Assembly: GCF_018618475.1 (NCBI RefSeq)
Contig: NZ_JACSMD010000001.1
Coordinates: 1,736,001 to 1,800,000, forward strand
Length of the DNA: 64,000 bases
Source of the DNA: Exiguobacterium sp. s122
GTDB lineage: Bacteria; Bacillota; Bacilli; Exiguobacteriales; Exiguobacteriaceae
Direction: 5' to 3'
Part shown: piece after piece, positions 35,772-46,126 of the stretch
How positions within the stretch are numbered: the first letter of the stretch is position 1
Layout: every line of letters starts with the position of its first letter
Position numbers and translations under genes: made by a program
The notes under the pieces: model-generated
Told to the model about the DNA's origin: nothing
What the model saw: the letters and a program-made list of their open reading frames with translations, nothing else
Databases searched by the model: none

Positions 35772-37978
35772 GACTTGCCGCCGAGCCGCTCGACAAGCTT
35801 TGTTCGACGCACCGGCTCTTCTTCCCGTGTCGCCGCCTCGAGTGCGCGAACGTCGCCGAACAAGAGCAAACTCTTCTTCGCGCGCGTGACGGCCGTGTAA
35901 ATCAAGTTACGCGACGAACGGAACCCGCCGTTGAAGAACACGGGCATGAGGACGATCGGGAACTCGGATCCTTGCGATTTATGAATCGTGATGGCGTAGG
36001 CGTGGGTGAACTGGTCCCATTCGCTCCGATTGTACTCGACTTCGATTTGGTCGAAGCGGATGTAAATCTTATCGACCTTGTCGACGTTCTCTTTCGCATA
36101 AAAGATGTTTGTGATTTCCCCGATATCACCGTTATAAACGTTCTCCTCGGCGTTATTGACGAGCTGAAGCACTTTATCCCCGTTCCGATACGTCCGGTTC
36201 CCGTGCTTCACTTCCCTCGCCGCTGACTTCGGATTGAACACGTTTTGAAGCGCTTCGTTCAGTCCATCGATGCCGCAGACGCCACGATACGTCGGTGCGA
36301 GAATCTGGATATCAAACGGCGAATAGCCTTTTCGGAGTGCAGCCCCTGCCATCTGACAAATCGCTTGGAGCGCCGTCTCTTGGTTCGCCGTATAGAAGCG
36401 ACGATCCGGGAGCGCCGCGAGCAAATCGTCTGGCATCTGTTTCGCATTAAGCGCATGCGCTAAGCGGAGGATGCTTGATTCGGACGCTTGGCGATGGACG
36501 ACGTCGAGTCGGACGACCGGAATGCCGTCGGTCGACATCAAGTCAGCGAGCACTTGACCTGGTCCGACCGAAGGCAATTGATCTCGGTCTCCGACGAAGA
36601 GGATTTTCATCCCGTTCGGCACGGCACGGAGTAGGCTCCGGAACAAGAAAATATCAATCATCGACGCCTCGTCGACGATGAGCACTTTCCCGACGAGCGG
36701 GTTCGTGTCATCCACTTGGAACGAACTACCGTCAAATTTCAACAGCCGGTGAATCGTCGATGCCGGTAGCCCGGTCGACTCGCTGAGCCGTTTTGCGGCC
36801 CGACCGGTCGGGGCGGCAAGGACGAACGGGAACGGCTGGTTCGGTACCGGTTCAAGTTTCCAGTCGAAGACGTCGCTCAGCGCGTGAATAATCCCGCGCA
36901 CGACCGTCGTCTTCCCCGTTCCCGGTCCGCCGGTGAGTACCATAAGCGGCGATTTCAACGCGAGCTCGATTGCCTCGCGCTGTTGTTTCGCGTACTCGAT
37001 GGAGAACATCTCCTCGACGCGCCCAACGGCATCGAAAATTGTCGCCATATCGACGTCTTCCGTCGTCGAGGTCGACATAATGCGGGCAAGTTCTTCGGCC
37101 GCCTTTCGTTCAGCCCGATACACGCGCGGATGATAAACGACCCCATCCTCAACGATAATGCGTTCGTCTTGGGCGAGCGTCTCGAGCGCGGATACGAGGG
37201 CATCGCCCGGGTCGCCCCCGATGATGCGCGGCATCTCACGGTGGAGCTGTTCAGACGTGACGAACAAGTGCCCGTTCCCTTGCTCGAGCTCGAGCACGTA
37301 TAATACGGCCGCGGCAATCCGCTCGGGATGGATGCCTTGAATGCCAAAATGTGCCGCGATGGCGTCAGCCGTCTTAAAGCCGATTCCTGAGACATCGTAC
37401 ATGAGCGCGTAAGGGTTCTTCTCGATTGTCTCCATCGCCCGTCCTTCATATTCTTTATGAATTTTTGAGGCGAGTCGCGGTGTCACGTCGAACGGTGCCA
37501 AAAACAACAACAACTGATCGACGCCATATAGAACGTTTAATCGTTCGGTGATGACACGGGCTTGTTTCTCTTTCAGTCCGTCGACGTTCGAGAGGACGCT
37601 CGGATGTTTGACGATTTGGTCGATGCAGTCGTCACCGAGCGTATCGGCAATCTTTTGCGCCGTCTTTTGCCCGATGCCCGGAAACGATCCGTTCGTCAAA
37701 AAGCGGACGGCCGCTCGTTTCGTCATCGGGACGACACGGCGAATCCAATCCGCCTTCATCTGTTTACCGAAACGGGGATGATCGACGAGACGGCCGTGGG
37801 CTTTATACGTCTCGCCTTTCTCAATCCCGACACCGACCCCGGCGATGACCATTTCGGTCTCGTCGGTCTCAAAGTTTTTTTCTTTTATACGTACAAGCGC
37901 GATCGTGTGCGCTTCTTCTTCCGATTGAAACAGGACGCGGATGACTTTTCCTGTCAACTCGTAAGGTGCTGCCATCAT
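35768..37978 (-). CDS. recD2: ATP-dependent DNA helicase RecD2
   Basis: RecD-like 5'-3' helicase of 736 residues with the long N-terminal region that marks RecD2, which works without RecBC. N-terminal HhH-like segments (FPGIGQKTAQKIADTL near 100, VSGIGFKTADAIA near 199) precede Walker A GGPGTGKTT near 352 and VDEASMID near 436. The C-terminal motif ITIHKSQGSEFP is near 680. The ATG at 37978 is chosen for the GGGGGTGG upstream; a GTG three codons earlier lies inside that site. Functions in replication-fork repair. Confidence 0.94.
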   Translation of the reverse strand: MMAAPYELTGKVIRVLFQSEEEAHTIALVRIKEKNFETDETEMVIAGVGVGIEKGETYKAHGRLVDHPRFGKQMKADWIRRVVPMTKRAAVRFLTNGSFPGIGQKTAQKIADTLGDDCIDQIVKHPSVLSNVDGLKEKQARVITERLNVLYGVDQLLLFLAPFDVTPRLASKIHKEYEGRAMETIEKNPYALMYDVSGIGFKTADAIAAHFGIQGIHPERIAAAVLYVLELEQGNGHLFVTSEQLHREMPRIIGGDPGDALVSALETLAQDERIIVEDGVVYHPRVYRAERKAAEELARIMSTSTTEDVDMATIFDAVGRVEEMFSIEYAKQQREAIELALKSPLMVLTGGPGTGKTTVVRGIIHALSDVFDWKLEPVPNQPFPFVLAAPTGRAAKRLSESTGLPASTIHRLLKFDGSSFQVDDTNPLVGKVLIVDEASMIDIFLFRSLLRAVPNGMKILFVGDRDQLPSVGPGQVLADLMSTDGIPVVRLDVVHRQASESSILRLAHALNAKQMPDDLLAALPDRRFYTANQETALQAICQMAGAALRKGYSPFDIQILAPTYRGVCGIDGLNEALQNVFNPKSAAREVKHGNRTYRNGDKVLQLVNNAEENVYNGDIGEITNIFYAKENVDKVDKIYIRFDQIEVEYNRSEWDQFTHAYAITIHKSQGSEFPIVLMPVFFNGGFRSSRNLIYTAVTRAKKSLLLFGDVRALEAATREEEPVRRTKLVERLGGKS

Positions 37979-38045
37979 TTGAGCCACCCCCAGCTAGTTT
38001 TCCATCCCCCATTATAGCCCGATTCGGAAGAGGAGAACAAATCGC

Positions 38046-38768
38046 CTAATTAAACAAGTTTAGGATTTGTTCAAGCTGATTGAGATTGACCCGTTCGAGG
38101 AGACGAATCAATTGGTCGATGTCGACCCGATTCAACAGCCGCTCAAGCTGATCGATGTCGACCGTATTGAATAACCGTTCGAGTTGGGCCACATCGACTC
38201 GTTCGAGCAACCGTTCAAACCGTTCCAGCTCACCTGTATTGACGTAACCTTGTAAACGTTCGAGTAGTTCAGTCCGCTCGACCCGGAACAGCTTTTCAAG
38301 CGAAGGGCGTTGAATGAGCAGGACAAGCCCACTTGCTGCGATGTGAACTCCCCAGTTCAATAGAACGTGACCGAGCCGCAACGTTTGATCGATGAACGGG
38401 ATGAGTGGAATAAACGAAATTTGCAATACGAGTAGCCCGAGTTGGAGATATGCGTTCGGGACAATCCACGCGATGATGGCGAGCGCGAGCGGGACCGTCC
38501 AGCCGATGCCGACGACACCGAGTGATTGTCGAAACGAACGATTCGTCGAGAGCACCCAATGCATAAGAAGTCCGATGACAAAAAACGTCGCAAACAAAAT
38601 GAGAAGTGTCGCCGTCGCCCGTTCCGATTCGATGATGACGCGATAGAACACGTTATTCGTCCATTCTCCGGCCGCCAATCGGTTGTCAATCGCGGTGAAC
38701 ATGCGTCCAAGCATGAACCATTCGACGACAAAAAATAAGATAACGCTTAGTAGACTAATGATTCGCAT
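38046..38768 (-). CDS. Membrane protein with C-terminal 12-residue Leu-rich repeats
   Basis: Not recognised. The 240-residue protein has membrane segments near 3-22, 52-72, 82-104 and 108-130 and another near 142-155. The C-terminal 75 residues are a tandem repeat of about 12 residues, for example VDVAQLERLFNT, VDIDQLERLLNR, VDIDQLIRLLER and VNLNQLEQILNL, with a more degenerate first copy. The repeat has Leu/Val at fixed positions and likely forms a small solenoid or coiled stack. GGAAGGAG precedes the ATG. It lies upstream of recD2 on the same strand, 67 bases away. Function unknown. Confidence 0.8.
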   Translation of the reverse strand: MRIISLLSVILFFVVEWFMLGRMFTAIDNRLAAGEWTNNVFYRVIIESERATATLLILFATFFVIGLLMHWVLSTNRSFRQSLGVVGIGWTVPLALAIIAWIVPNAYLQLGLLVLQISFIPLIPFIDQTLRLGHVLLNWGVHIAASGLVLLIQRPSLEKLFRVERTELLERLQGYVNTGELERFERLLERVDVAQLERLFNTVDIDQLERLLNRVDIDQLIRLLERVNLNQLEQILNLFN

Positions 38769-38886
38769 GATGTCTCTCCTTCCTTTCGTTCTTTGTCCAT
38801 TTCCCGAACGTGCAGGTGACTACGCACGTTTTTCCTTGAATCAAACAGGGAACTGTTCGAGTGAACCTACGAAGGAGGAATGACGC

Positions 38887-39435
38887 ATGACAAAACGGAT
38901 TCCAATTACCGGGCTATGTGAACTCGTATTAGAAGTGACAGATATGGCGGAGGCGGTCGACTTTTGGCACGGCAAGCTCGGTCTTCCGGTCGTCGAGCAG
39001 TGGGTCGGCGACGACGCGGAGCCGAGCGAGGCGCAAGAACACGCGGACGAGCCTTGGGCGACGTGGTTATACGTCGGCGGTAACACGCGTCTCGGGCTAT
39101 GGTTAAAGCGCGACTTCACGGAAGAAGAAGACGCGAACCGACGACAAGACGTAACCGAATGGGAGACGTTGTATGACGAAGGAGGCGCTCACGTCCATTG
39201 CGCTTTTTATGTCCCGATGGATTCCTTTGAACAGGCGCTCGACGTATTAAACGATTCCGGTATTCCGACGAAGCTACGGACGTGGGACGAAGATGAGACC
39301 GTAAACGGGAAAGAACGTTCCGCCTACTTTAAAGATCCAAGTAAAAACGTCATCGAGCTGTATACGAAAAATATGGACGAGGCGTATGAGAAGTTCGGCG
39401 GGGAGCCGGTGAAAATCACGACGAAACAGCTATAA
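38887..39435 (+). CDS. VOC-family (glyoxalase/bleomycin-resistance fold) protein
   Basis: Protein of 182 residues with two beta-alpha-beta-beta-beta modules. The first starts CELVLEVTDMAEAVDFWHGKLGLPV, the second AHVHCAFYVPMDSFEQALDVLNDSGI and ends SAYFKDPSKNVIELYTK, giving the usual His and Glu ligand positions. The first ligand position holds Cys/Glu rather than His. Substrate unknown; could be a dioxygenase, isomerase or a binding protein. GGAGG precedes the ATG. Confidence 0.85.
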   Translation: MTKRIPITGLCELVLEVTDMAEAVDFWHGKLGLPVVEQWVGDDAEPSEAQEHADEPWATWLYVGGNTRLGLWLKRDFTEEEDANRRQDVTEWETLYDEGGAHVHCAFYVPMDSFEQALDVLNDSGIPTKLRTWDEDETVNGKERSAYFKDPSKNVIELYTKNMDEAYEKFGGEPVKITTKQL

Positions 39436-39497
39436 AATAAATAGAGGTCGAATGGAGCACATGATAAGATGAGAGAAAATGAAAAAGGTTGTGCTTC

Positions 39498-39773
39498 ATG
39501 AAACATGTCGCTCTATCGCTTGTAATTGGCCTAGGTTTATGGACTTACTCACTTTATTTTGTAGTCTATTCATTTCCTCTACTCGATCGACCCGCTTCGT
39601 TCTTCTTTCTTACAATCATGTCTGTCATCGTTTCGCTACTTGTTTTGATTGATAGCGTGAGAAAAGCAAGTACAGGTACAACGATCAGGTGGAATGCGCT
39701 CGCCATCGTCGGGGCGGTACTCCTCTCCGCGATAAACGGTCTCGTTTTGTTCTTGGGAGGGTTGTTCGCATGA
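39498..39773 (+). CDS. Small membrane protein of unknown function
   Basis: Protein of 91 residues with three hydrophobic segments (about 4-22, 33-53, 68-89). Base composition is more AT-rich than in adjacent genes. AAAGG lies 9 bases before the ATG at 39498; a TTG three codons upstream is less likely. The stop overlaps the next ATG by 4 bases (ATGA), so the two genes are translationally coupled and probably act together. No family recognised. Confidence 0.65.
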   Translation: MKHVALSLVIGLGLWTYSLYFVVYSFPLLDRPASFFFLTIMSVIVSLLVLIDSVRKASTGTTIRWNALAIVGAVLLSAINGLVLFLGGLFA

Positions 39774-40216
39774 CACTCATCCTACCTGAATGCATCACCG
39801 GATTCTCATACGGTGACTGCCCGGCTCCTGGATCCGAAGTAAGGTTATTTCAAACGATTTGTTTCGATTACGCTCGTCAGAAAGGTGGAACGTGTACCAT
39901 CATTCTCGGAGACTCGATCACCCCGAACTATCACCAAGCGACGATCACTATCCGTGGACGCAGCATCTATGTGCTACTCAGTAGATCTTATCCCATCATC
40001 GGTATCTCAAAGTATGAACCGTTTTCGTACGAGTACATTGATGTACCCGAGTTGACTAACCTGTTTCCTACACCGTACCAAGTTCCGACAGCGGCGGAGT
40101 TGAACGAACGATTTGACGTGACGCTGCAGCCGTTTCTGAACGACGCAGAGCGTGGAGAGATTGACTATTGGGAGCCGGAGACGATTGGTAACGTCATCTT
40201 CCACTATTGGGACTAA
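39770..40216 (+). CDS. Hypothetical protein coupled to the upstream membrane protein
   Basis: Soluble protein of 148 residues, not recognised. It begins MTLILPECITGFSYGDCPAP and has Cys at three positions near the N-terminus and an acidic C-terminus (DAERGEIDYWEPETIGNVIF). GGGAGG is 9 bases before the ATG, within the upstream gene. A strong bidirectional terminator follows. The arrangement (small membrane protein plus soluble partner) recalls immunity or toxin-antitoxin-like pairs but nothing in the sequence confirms that. Confidence 0.7.
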   Translation: MTLILPECITGFSYGDCPAPGSEVRLFQTICFDYARQKGGTCTIILGDSITPNYHQATITIRGRSIYVLLSRSYPIIGISKYEPFSYEYIDVPELTNLFPTPYQVPTAAELNERFDVTLQPFLNDAERGEIDYWEPETIGNVIFHYWD

Positions 40217-40217
40217 C

Positions 40218-40254
40218 AAAAAAGCCTTTGCGAAAAAATCGCAAAGGCTTTTTT
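40218..40254. terminator. Bidirectional terminator between the unknown pair and yrrB
   Basis: AAAAAAGCCTTTGCG/CGCAAAGGCTTTTTT, a perfect 15-bp stem between convergent genes. Confidence 0.9.
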
Positions 40255-40259
40255 AGCAT

Positions 40260-40919
40260 TTAGTTCCCGAGCAACTCGTCCATTTTCGCTTTCGCGTCAT
40301 ACGCGAGCGCGTGGTCCGGTTGCAATTCGAGCACGCGTTCGAGCTCGGCGTACGTCTTGTCTTGTTCCCCGAGAAACGCATAAGCGATCGCCAAATTGTA
40401 ACGTGCGTCTGTATGGCTTGCGTCGAGGTCGAGCGTATGCTCGAGCGCCTCGACGGCCATGTCGAGCTGTTCGTTCTGTGCGAGCGCGAGCCCGTACTGG
40501 AACGAAATCTCGACGTCTTCTGGCGACTGCGTTTGTGCTTCTTTCAGTCGTGGCAATGCACGAACAAAGTCGCCCATCGCCTTGTACGTCAAACCGAGCA
40601 TGAAGTGCAAGTCCGCATCGTTCATCCCGGCAAGGAGTGCTTGGCGAAGTGACGCTTCGGCCAAATCGAGCTGTTCGAGCTCATAGGCGAGCGCGCCTTT
40701 CGCGTAGTGGGCCGCACCGAACGCGTGATCGAGTTCGAGCGCTTTGTCGTAAAAGACGACCGCCCGCTCGTGGTCCCCGATCGCCTGGAGAAGCGTCCCC
40801 ATGTTGACGTAACCGGTCGGGTCCGACGGGTCGGTCTCAATCGCGGCGTTAAATTGCTTCGCCGCTTGTTCGAACTCACCTTGTTGCATCGCTTGAATCC
40901 CTAATTCATTTGCGTTCAC
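40260..40919 (-). CDS. yrrB: TPR-repeat protein (YrrB-like)
   Basis: Protein of 219 residues made almost wholly of tetratricopeptide repeats (about six), such as PTGYVNMGTLLQAIGDHERA, AAHYAKGALAYELEQLDLAE and TDARYNLAIAYAFLGEQDKT. These form a protein-binding solenoid. A GTG start at 40919 has GAGGTG 6 bases upstream; the ATG two codons earlier abuts that site. It lies 10 bp after mnmA, the B. subtilis mnmA-yrrB order. Partner unknown. Confidence 0.87.
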   Translation of the reverse strand: MNANELGIQAMQQGEFEQAAKQFNAAIETDPSDPTGYVNMGTLLQAIGDHERAVVFYDKALELDHAFGAAHYAKGALAYELEQLDLAEASLRQALLAGMNDADLHFMLGLTYKAMGDFVRALPRLKEAQTQSPEDVEISFQYGLALAQNEQLDMAVEALEHTLDLDASHTDARYNLAIAYAFLGEQDKTYAELERVLELQPDHALAYDAKAKMDELLGN

Positions 40920-40929
40920 AGTCATCACC

Positions 40930-43187
<2,258 letters not shown>

Positions 43188-43203
43188 TGTTTTCACCTCG
43201 TCC

Positions 43204-43611
43204 TTAAATGTAAAACATGTAGCCGTTCGTGTCTTCTTCGGCCAAGTCGGCGAGCGTCGTCTCATCGAGGACGGTCTCGATCGCCACTTTGATTTTATCC
43301 CACAGTTTTCGTTTGACCGCATCATCTGCTTCTGAATCTTCAACGATGGTGAGCGGTCCTTCGAGCAGACGGATAATCTCGCCAGCCGTGATCTCTTTTG
43401 CCGGCTTGACGAGCTGATACCCACCGTAAGCGCCACGTACGCTCTTGACGAGCCCGCCGTTCCGGAGCGGTCCAATCAGTTGCTCCAAGTAATGCTCCGG
43501 CAAGTCATGACGCGCCGCGATTTTCTTTAAACTGAGCGGTTTATTGTCGGTCTCACGGGCTAAAGCGATCATAATCGTCAGCCCGTAGCGACCTTTTGTA
43601 GATATTTTCAT
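43204..43611 (-). CDS. cymR: Rrf2-family regulator CymR
   Basis: Winged-helix regulator of 135 residues. It begins MKISTKGRYGLTIMIALA, with the recognition helix region LPEHYLEQLIGPLRNGGLVKSVRGAYGGY. There is no Cys triad near 90-105, so this is not an Fe-S IscR type; CymR represses cysteine-metabolism genes with CysK. The ATG at 43611 is preferred: AAGGAG lies 8 bases upstream, against 2 bases for the ATG two codons earlier. First gene of cymR-yrvO-mnmA-yrrB. Confidence 0.9.
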   Translation of the reverse strand: MKISTKGRYGLTIMIALARETDNKPLSLKKIAARHDLPEHYLEQLIGPLRNGGLVKSVRGAYGGYQLVKPAKEITAGEIIRLLEGPLTIVEDSEADDAVKRKLWDKIKVAIETVLDETTLADLAEEDTNGYMFYI

Positions 43612-43665
43612 CTTCATGTCTCCTTCTGTTATACTGTACGAACAAACGTTTGTCGAAAGGATTGT

Positions 43666-44979
43666 ATGCGTATGAGTGATTTATTTCAGCAATCAAATAG
43701 TGGTCCACTCGCCAACCGAATGCGTCCCGAGACGTTAGACGAAGTGATCGGACAACGCCACATCATCGGCGAGGGAAAATTGTTGCGCCGTGCGATCGAG
43801 GCTGACCGACTCGGCACGATTATCCTCTATGGACCACCTGGTACGGGCAAGACGACGCTCGCCCGTGTCATCTCGAACTATACGAAAGCGACGTTCGTTC
43901 AATTGAACGCCGTCACGGCAAAACTCGATGAACTGAGAAGTGTCATCCGTGAAGCCGAATCGCGCTTTGACTTTGAGAATGAACGAACGATCCTCTTTCT
44001 TGACGAGATTCATCGATTCAACAAGTTGCAACAAGACGCCCTGCTCCCAGCACTTGAGGCCGGAAAGCTCGTCTTGATCGGAGCGACGACCGAAAACCCG
44101 AGTTTTGAAGTAAACGCGGCGTTACTTTCCCGCGCGACGGTATTTCGGCTCGAGCCGCCCGGACCAGACGAGCTACGCGTCGTCCTTGAACGTGCGCTCG
44201 TCGACAAGCGAGGATTTGGCAACTACACAGTCAAGATGGATGATGCGGCTGTTGACCATTATATCAAAATGGCAGACGGTGACTACCGTGTCCTTTTGAA
44301 CGGCCTCGAGCTCGCCGTATTGACGACGCCTGAAGTCGACGGGGTCATTCACATCACGCTCGATGTTGCCGAAGAGTCGGTACAACAAAAAGCGATTAAA
44401 TATGATAAGACCGGCGACCGTCACTATGATGTCATCTCGGCGTTCATCAAATCGATTCGCGGTTCCGACCCAGACGCCGCCCTTTATTGGCTCGCCGTTA
44501 TGATTGAGGCCGGTGAGTCACCGCGCTTCATTTTACGTCGCCTCTACGTCCATGCGGCCGAAGACATCGGCATGAGCGACCCGAACGCGTTGTTGATTGT
44601 CGACGCAGCCGCCCGGGCGAGCGAGTATGTCGGCTTTCCGGAAGCACGAATCCCAATCGCCGAAGCCGTCCTGTATCTTGCGACGGCACCGAAGTCGAAC
44701 GCGGTGATTACCGCAATCGACAAGGCGCTCCATCACGTTCGGACGATTGAGGGCGGCCCGGTTCCCGTTCACTTACGGGACGCGCACAGCCCCGGGGCCC
44801 GTGAGCTGGGGAATGGCGTCGGCTATAAATATCCGCATGACGAGAAGGATGGCTTTGTCCCACAAAATTACTGGCCAGAAAACTTGGCCCGGAAACGTCC
44901 GAAATATTATACGCCGACTTCCCGAGGTTTTGAACAACAAGTGCAAAAGCGGCTCGACTATTGGGAAAAACGACGCTGA
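43666..44979 (+). CDS. rarA: Replication-associated recombination protein A (RarA/MgsA)
   Basis: AAA+ ATPase of 437 residues acting at stalled replication forks. Walker [10 protein letters not shown] is near residue 57 and Walker [10 protein letters not shown] near 110; the C-terminal MgsA tetramerisation domain ([18 protein letters not shown], ending [18 protein letters not shown]) is intact. The ATG at 43666 has AAAGG 5 bases upstream; an ATG two codons later is an alternative. Divergent from cymR, as in B. subtilis yrvN. Confidence 0.93.
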   Translation: MRMSDLFQQSNSGPLANRMRPETLDEVIGQRHIIGEGKLLRRAIEADRLGTIILYGPPGTGKTTLARVISNYTKATFVQLNAVTAKLDELRSVIREAESRFDFENERTILFLDEIHRFNKLQQDALLPALEAGKLVLIGATTENPSFEVNAALLSRATVFRLEPPGPDELRVVLERALVDKRGFGNYTVKMDDAAVDHYIKMADGDYRVLLNGLELAVLTTPEVDGVIHITLDVAEESVQQKAIKYDKTGDRHYDVISAFIKSIRGSDPDAALYWLAVMIEAGESPRFILRRLYVHAAEDIGMSDPNALLIVDAAARASEYVGFPEARIPIAEAVLYLATAPKSNAVITAIDKALHHVRTIEGGPVPVHLRDAHSPGARELGNGVGYKYPHDEKDGFVPQNYWPENLARKRPKYYTPTSRGFEQQVQKRLDYWEKRR

Positions 44980-45006
44980 CTCATCTGAGCCGGCGTCGTT
45001 TTTTTA
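44969..45006 (+). terminator. Terminator of rarA
   Basis: ACGACGC/GCGTCGT stem with an inner CTCA/TGAG pairing, followed by TTTTTTT. It includes the rarA stop codon. Confidence 0.75.
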
Positions 45007-45771
45007 TTTCTGGATGCGGTTGATCTCGACACCCGCTGTCTCGAGCATTTCATTGATAACATAACCTGCTGCGACGAGCCCGGCGACCGATGGAACGAAT
45101 GCGTTCGAGCTCGGTGGCATCTTCGCCTTACGAATCGACGCGTCCTTCTTCCCGACTACTTCGTTCACGTCCTCGCGCGTGACAATCGGCGACTCGTCTG
45201 AAAAGACGACCGGCACGCCTTTATGAATTCGTTCTTTCCGCAGGCGCGTCCGAACCATCTTCGCGATCGGGTCGTACGTCGTATCTTTAATGTCCACGAC
45301 CTTGATTCGCGTCGGGTCCATCTTGTTGGCCATGCCCATACTTGAGATGACCGGGATGCCGCGGCGCTTACATTCGACGATTAAGTGAATCTTATAGATG
45401 ATCGTGTCGGATGCATCGATGACAAAATCGAGGTCTTGCGCGAAGAACTCTTCAAACGTCTCTTCTGTATAGAACATCTTGAGTTTGACGAGTTCAAGCT
45501 CGGGGTTGATGTCAAGGAGTCGTGTCCCCATTGCTTCGACTTTTGGTTGCCCGACAGTCGAGAGGAGCGCGTGGATTTGACGGTTCACGTTCGTGATGTC
45601 GATGTCGTCCTTGTCGACGAGCACGATGCGACCGACGCCGCTACGGGCGAGCGCTTCGGCTGCAAATGAGCCGACACCACCGACACCGAGGATGGCGACC
45701 GTCTTTCCTTTTAACGTATCCAACCCTTCTTGACCAATCGCTAATTCATTTCTTGAAAACTGGTGTAACAT
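45004..45771 (-). CDS. tcdA: tRNA threonylcarbamoyladenosine dehydratase
   Basis: ThiF/E1-like protein of 255 residues that cyclises t6A to ct6A in tRNA using ATP. Nucleotide-binding GVGGVGS at 29-35, VDKDDIDITNVNRQ near 52-65 and the catalytic region ISSMGMANKMDPTRIKV near 142 match the TcdA/CsdL (YrvM) family rather than MoeB or ThiF. A C-terminal hydrophobic helix (SVAGLVAAGYVINEML) is visible. Convergent with rarA. Confidence 0.9.
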   Translation of the reverse strand: MLHQFSRNELAIGQEGLDTLKGKTVAILGVGGVGSFAAEALARSGVGRIVLVDKDDIDITNVNRQIHALLSTVGQPKVEAMGTRLLDINPELELVKLKMFYTEETFEEFFAQDLDFVIDASDTIIYKIHLIVECKRRGIPVISSMGMANKMDPTRIKVVDIKDTTYDPIAKMVRTRLRKERIHKGVPVVFSDESPIVTREDVNEVVGKKDASIRKAKMPPSSNAFVPSVAGLVAAGYVINEMLETAGVEINRIQK

Positions 45772-45826
45772 ACTCTTCCTCCAAATTAATTCTATTTTCT
45801 CACACTATTTTACTCGGAATTACAAA

Positions 45827-45851
45827 CAAAAAAAAGACGTCTAGCGACGTT
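45827..45851 (-). terminator. Terminator downstream of 6S RNA
   Basis: A short ACGTC/GACGT hairpin with loop GCTA, followed by TTTTTTTTG on the minus strand; a first T-run (ATTTTTT) already follows the 6S closing stem. Confidence 0.6.
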
Positions 45852-45856
45852 TTAAT

Positions 45857-46060
45857 AAAAAATCGATGGGGCCCGGAGTGCCGTGACGATGCCCTGCTTT
45901 TGAACCTGCTTAAGCAGGTGGGTGACCTAGCGTCCCCTTCACAAGTCCTCCTGCACGTGATGAGGCAGTTGATCTGGATGGCAGTTCGGTCTCCCGTATT
46001 CAAAGTGTTGGCTCAAAATAACGAAGGCGGCTCTCGTACACCTCAGGTATCCCATCTGTT
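45857..46060 (-). ncRNA. ssrS: 6S RNA (ssrS/bsrA type)
   Basis: About 204 nt on the minus strand. The 5' end GATGGGATACCTGAGGTG pairs with 3' CACTCCGGGCCCCATC as the closing stem. The internal string TGAGCCAACACTTTGAATAC matches the conserved E. coli 6S segment TGAGCCGATATTTCATAC in position and type, and a CCTGC-TTAA-GCAGG hairpin sits on the 3' side. 6S RNA binds housekeeping RNA polymerase holoenzyme as a promoter mimic. A consensus promoter precedes it, and bsrA lies in the same tcdA-aspS region of B. subtilis. Confidence 0.9.
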
Positions 46061-46066
46061 GATTTA

Positions 46067-46095
46067 ACTATAGCTTGTCTGTAAAAAGAAGTCAA
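46067..46095 (-). promoter_or_regulatory. Predicted sigma-A promoter of 6S RNA
   Basis: TTGACT at 46095-46090, a 17-base spacer and TATAGT at 46072-46067 on the minus strand; start near 46060. The -35 box lies within the photolyase terminator stem. Confidence 0.8.
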
Positions 46096-46113
46096 TCAGA
46101 AACCATGACTTCT
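46082..46113 (-). terminator. Terminator of the photolyase gene
   Basis: AGAAGTCA/TGACTTCT 8-bp stem with an 11-base loop and TTTTAC on the minus strand. The 3' arm carries the 6S -35 box. Confidence 0.7.
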
Positions 46114-46126
46114 CGTGACAGTTTCG

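Noticed and set aside
38090-38240. DNA tandem repeat resembling a minisatellite or CRISPR
   Set aside because: The roughly 36-base periodicity is the coding sequence of the 12-residue protein repeats of the membrane protein on the minus strand.
45666-46067. Plus-strand open frame of 133 codons across the tcdA/photolyase gap
   Set aside because: It overlaps the start of tcdA and the 6S RNA on the opposite strand and has no ribosome-binding site or similarity.
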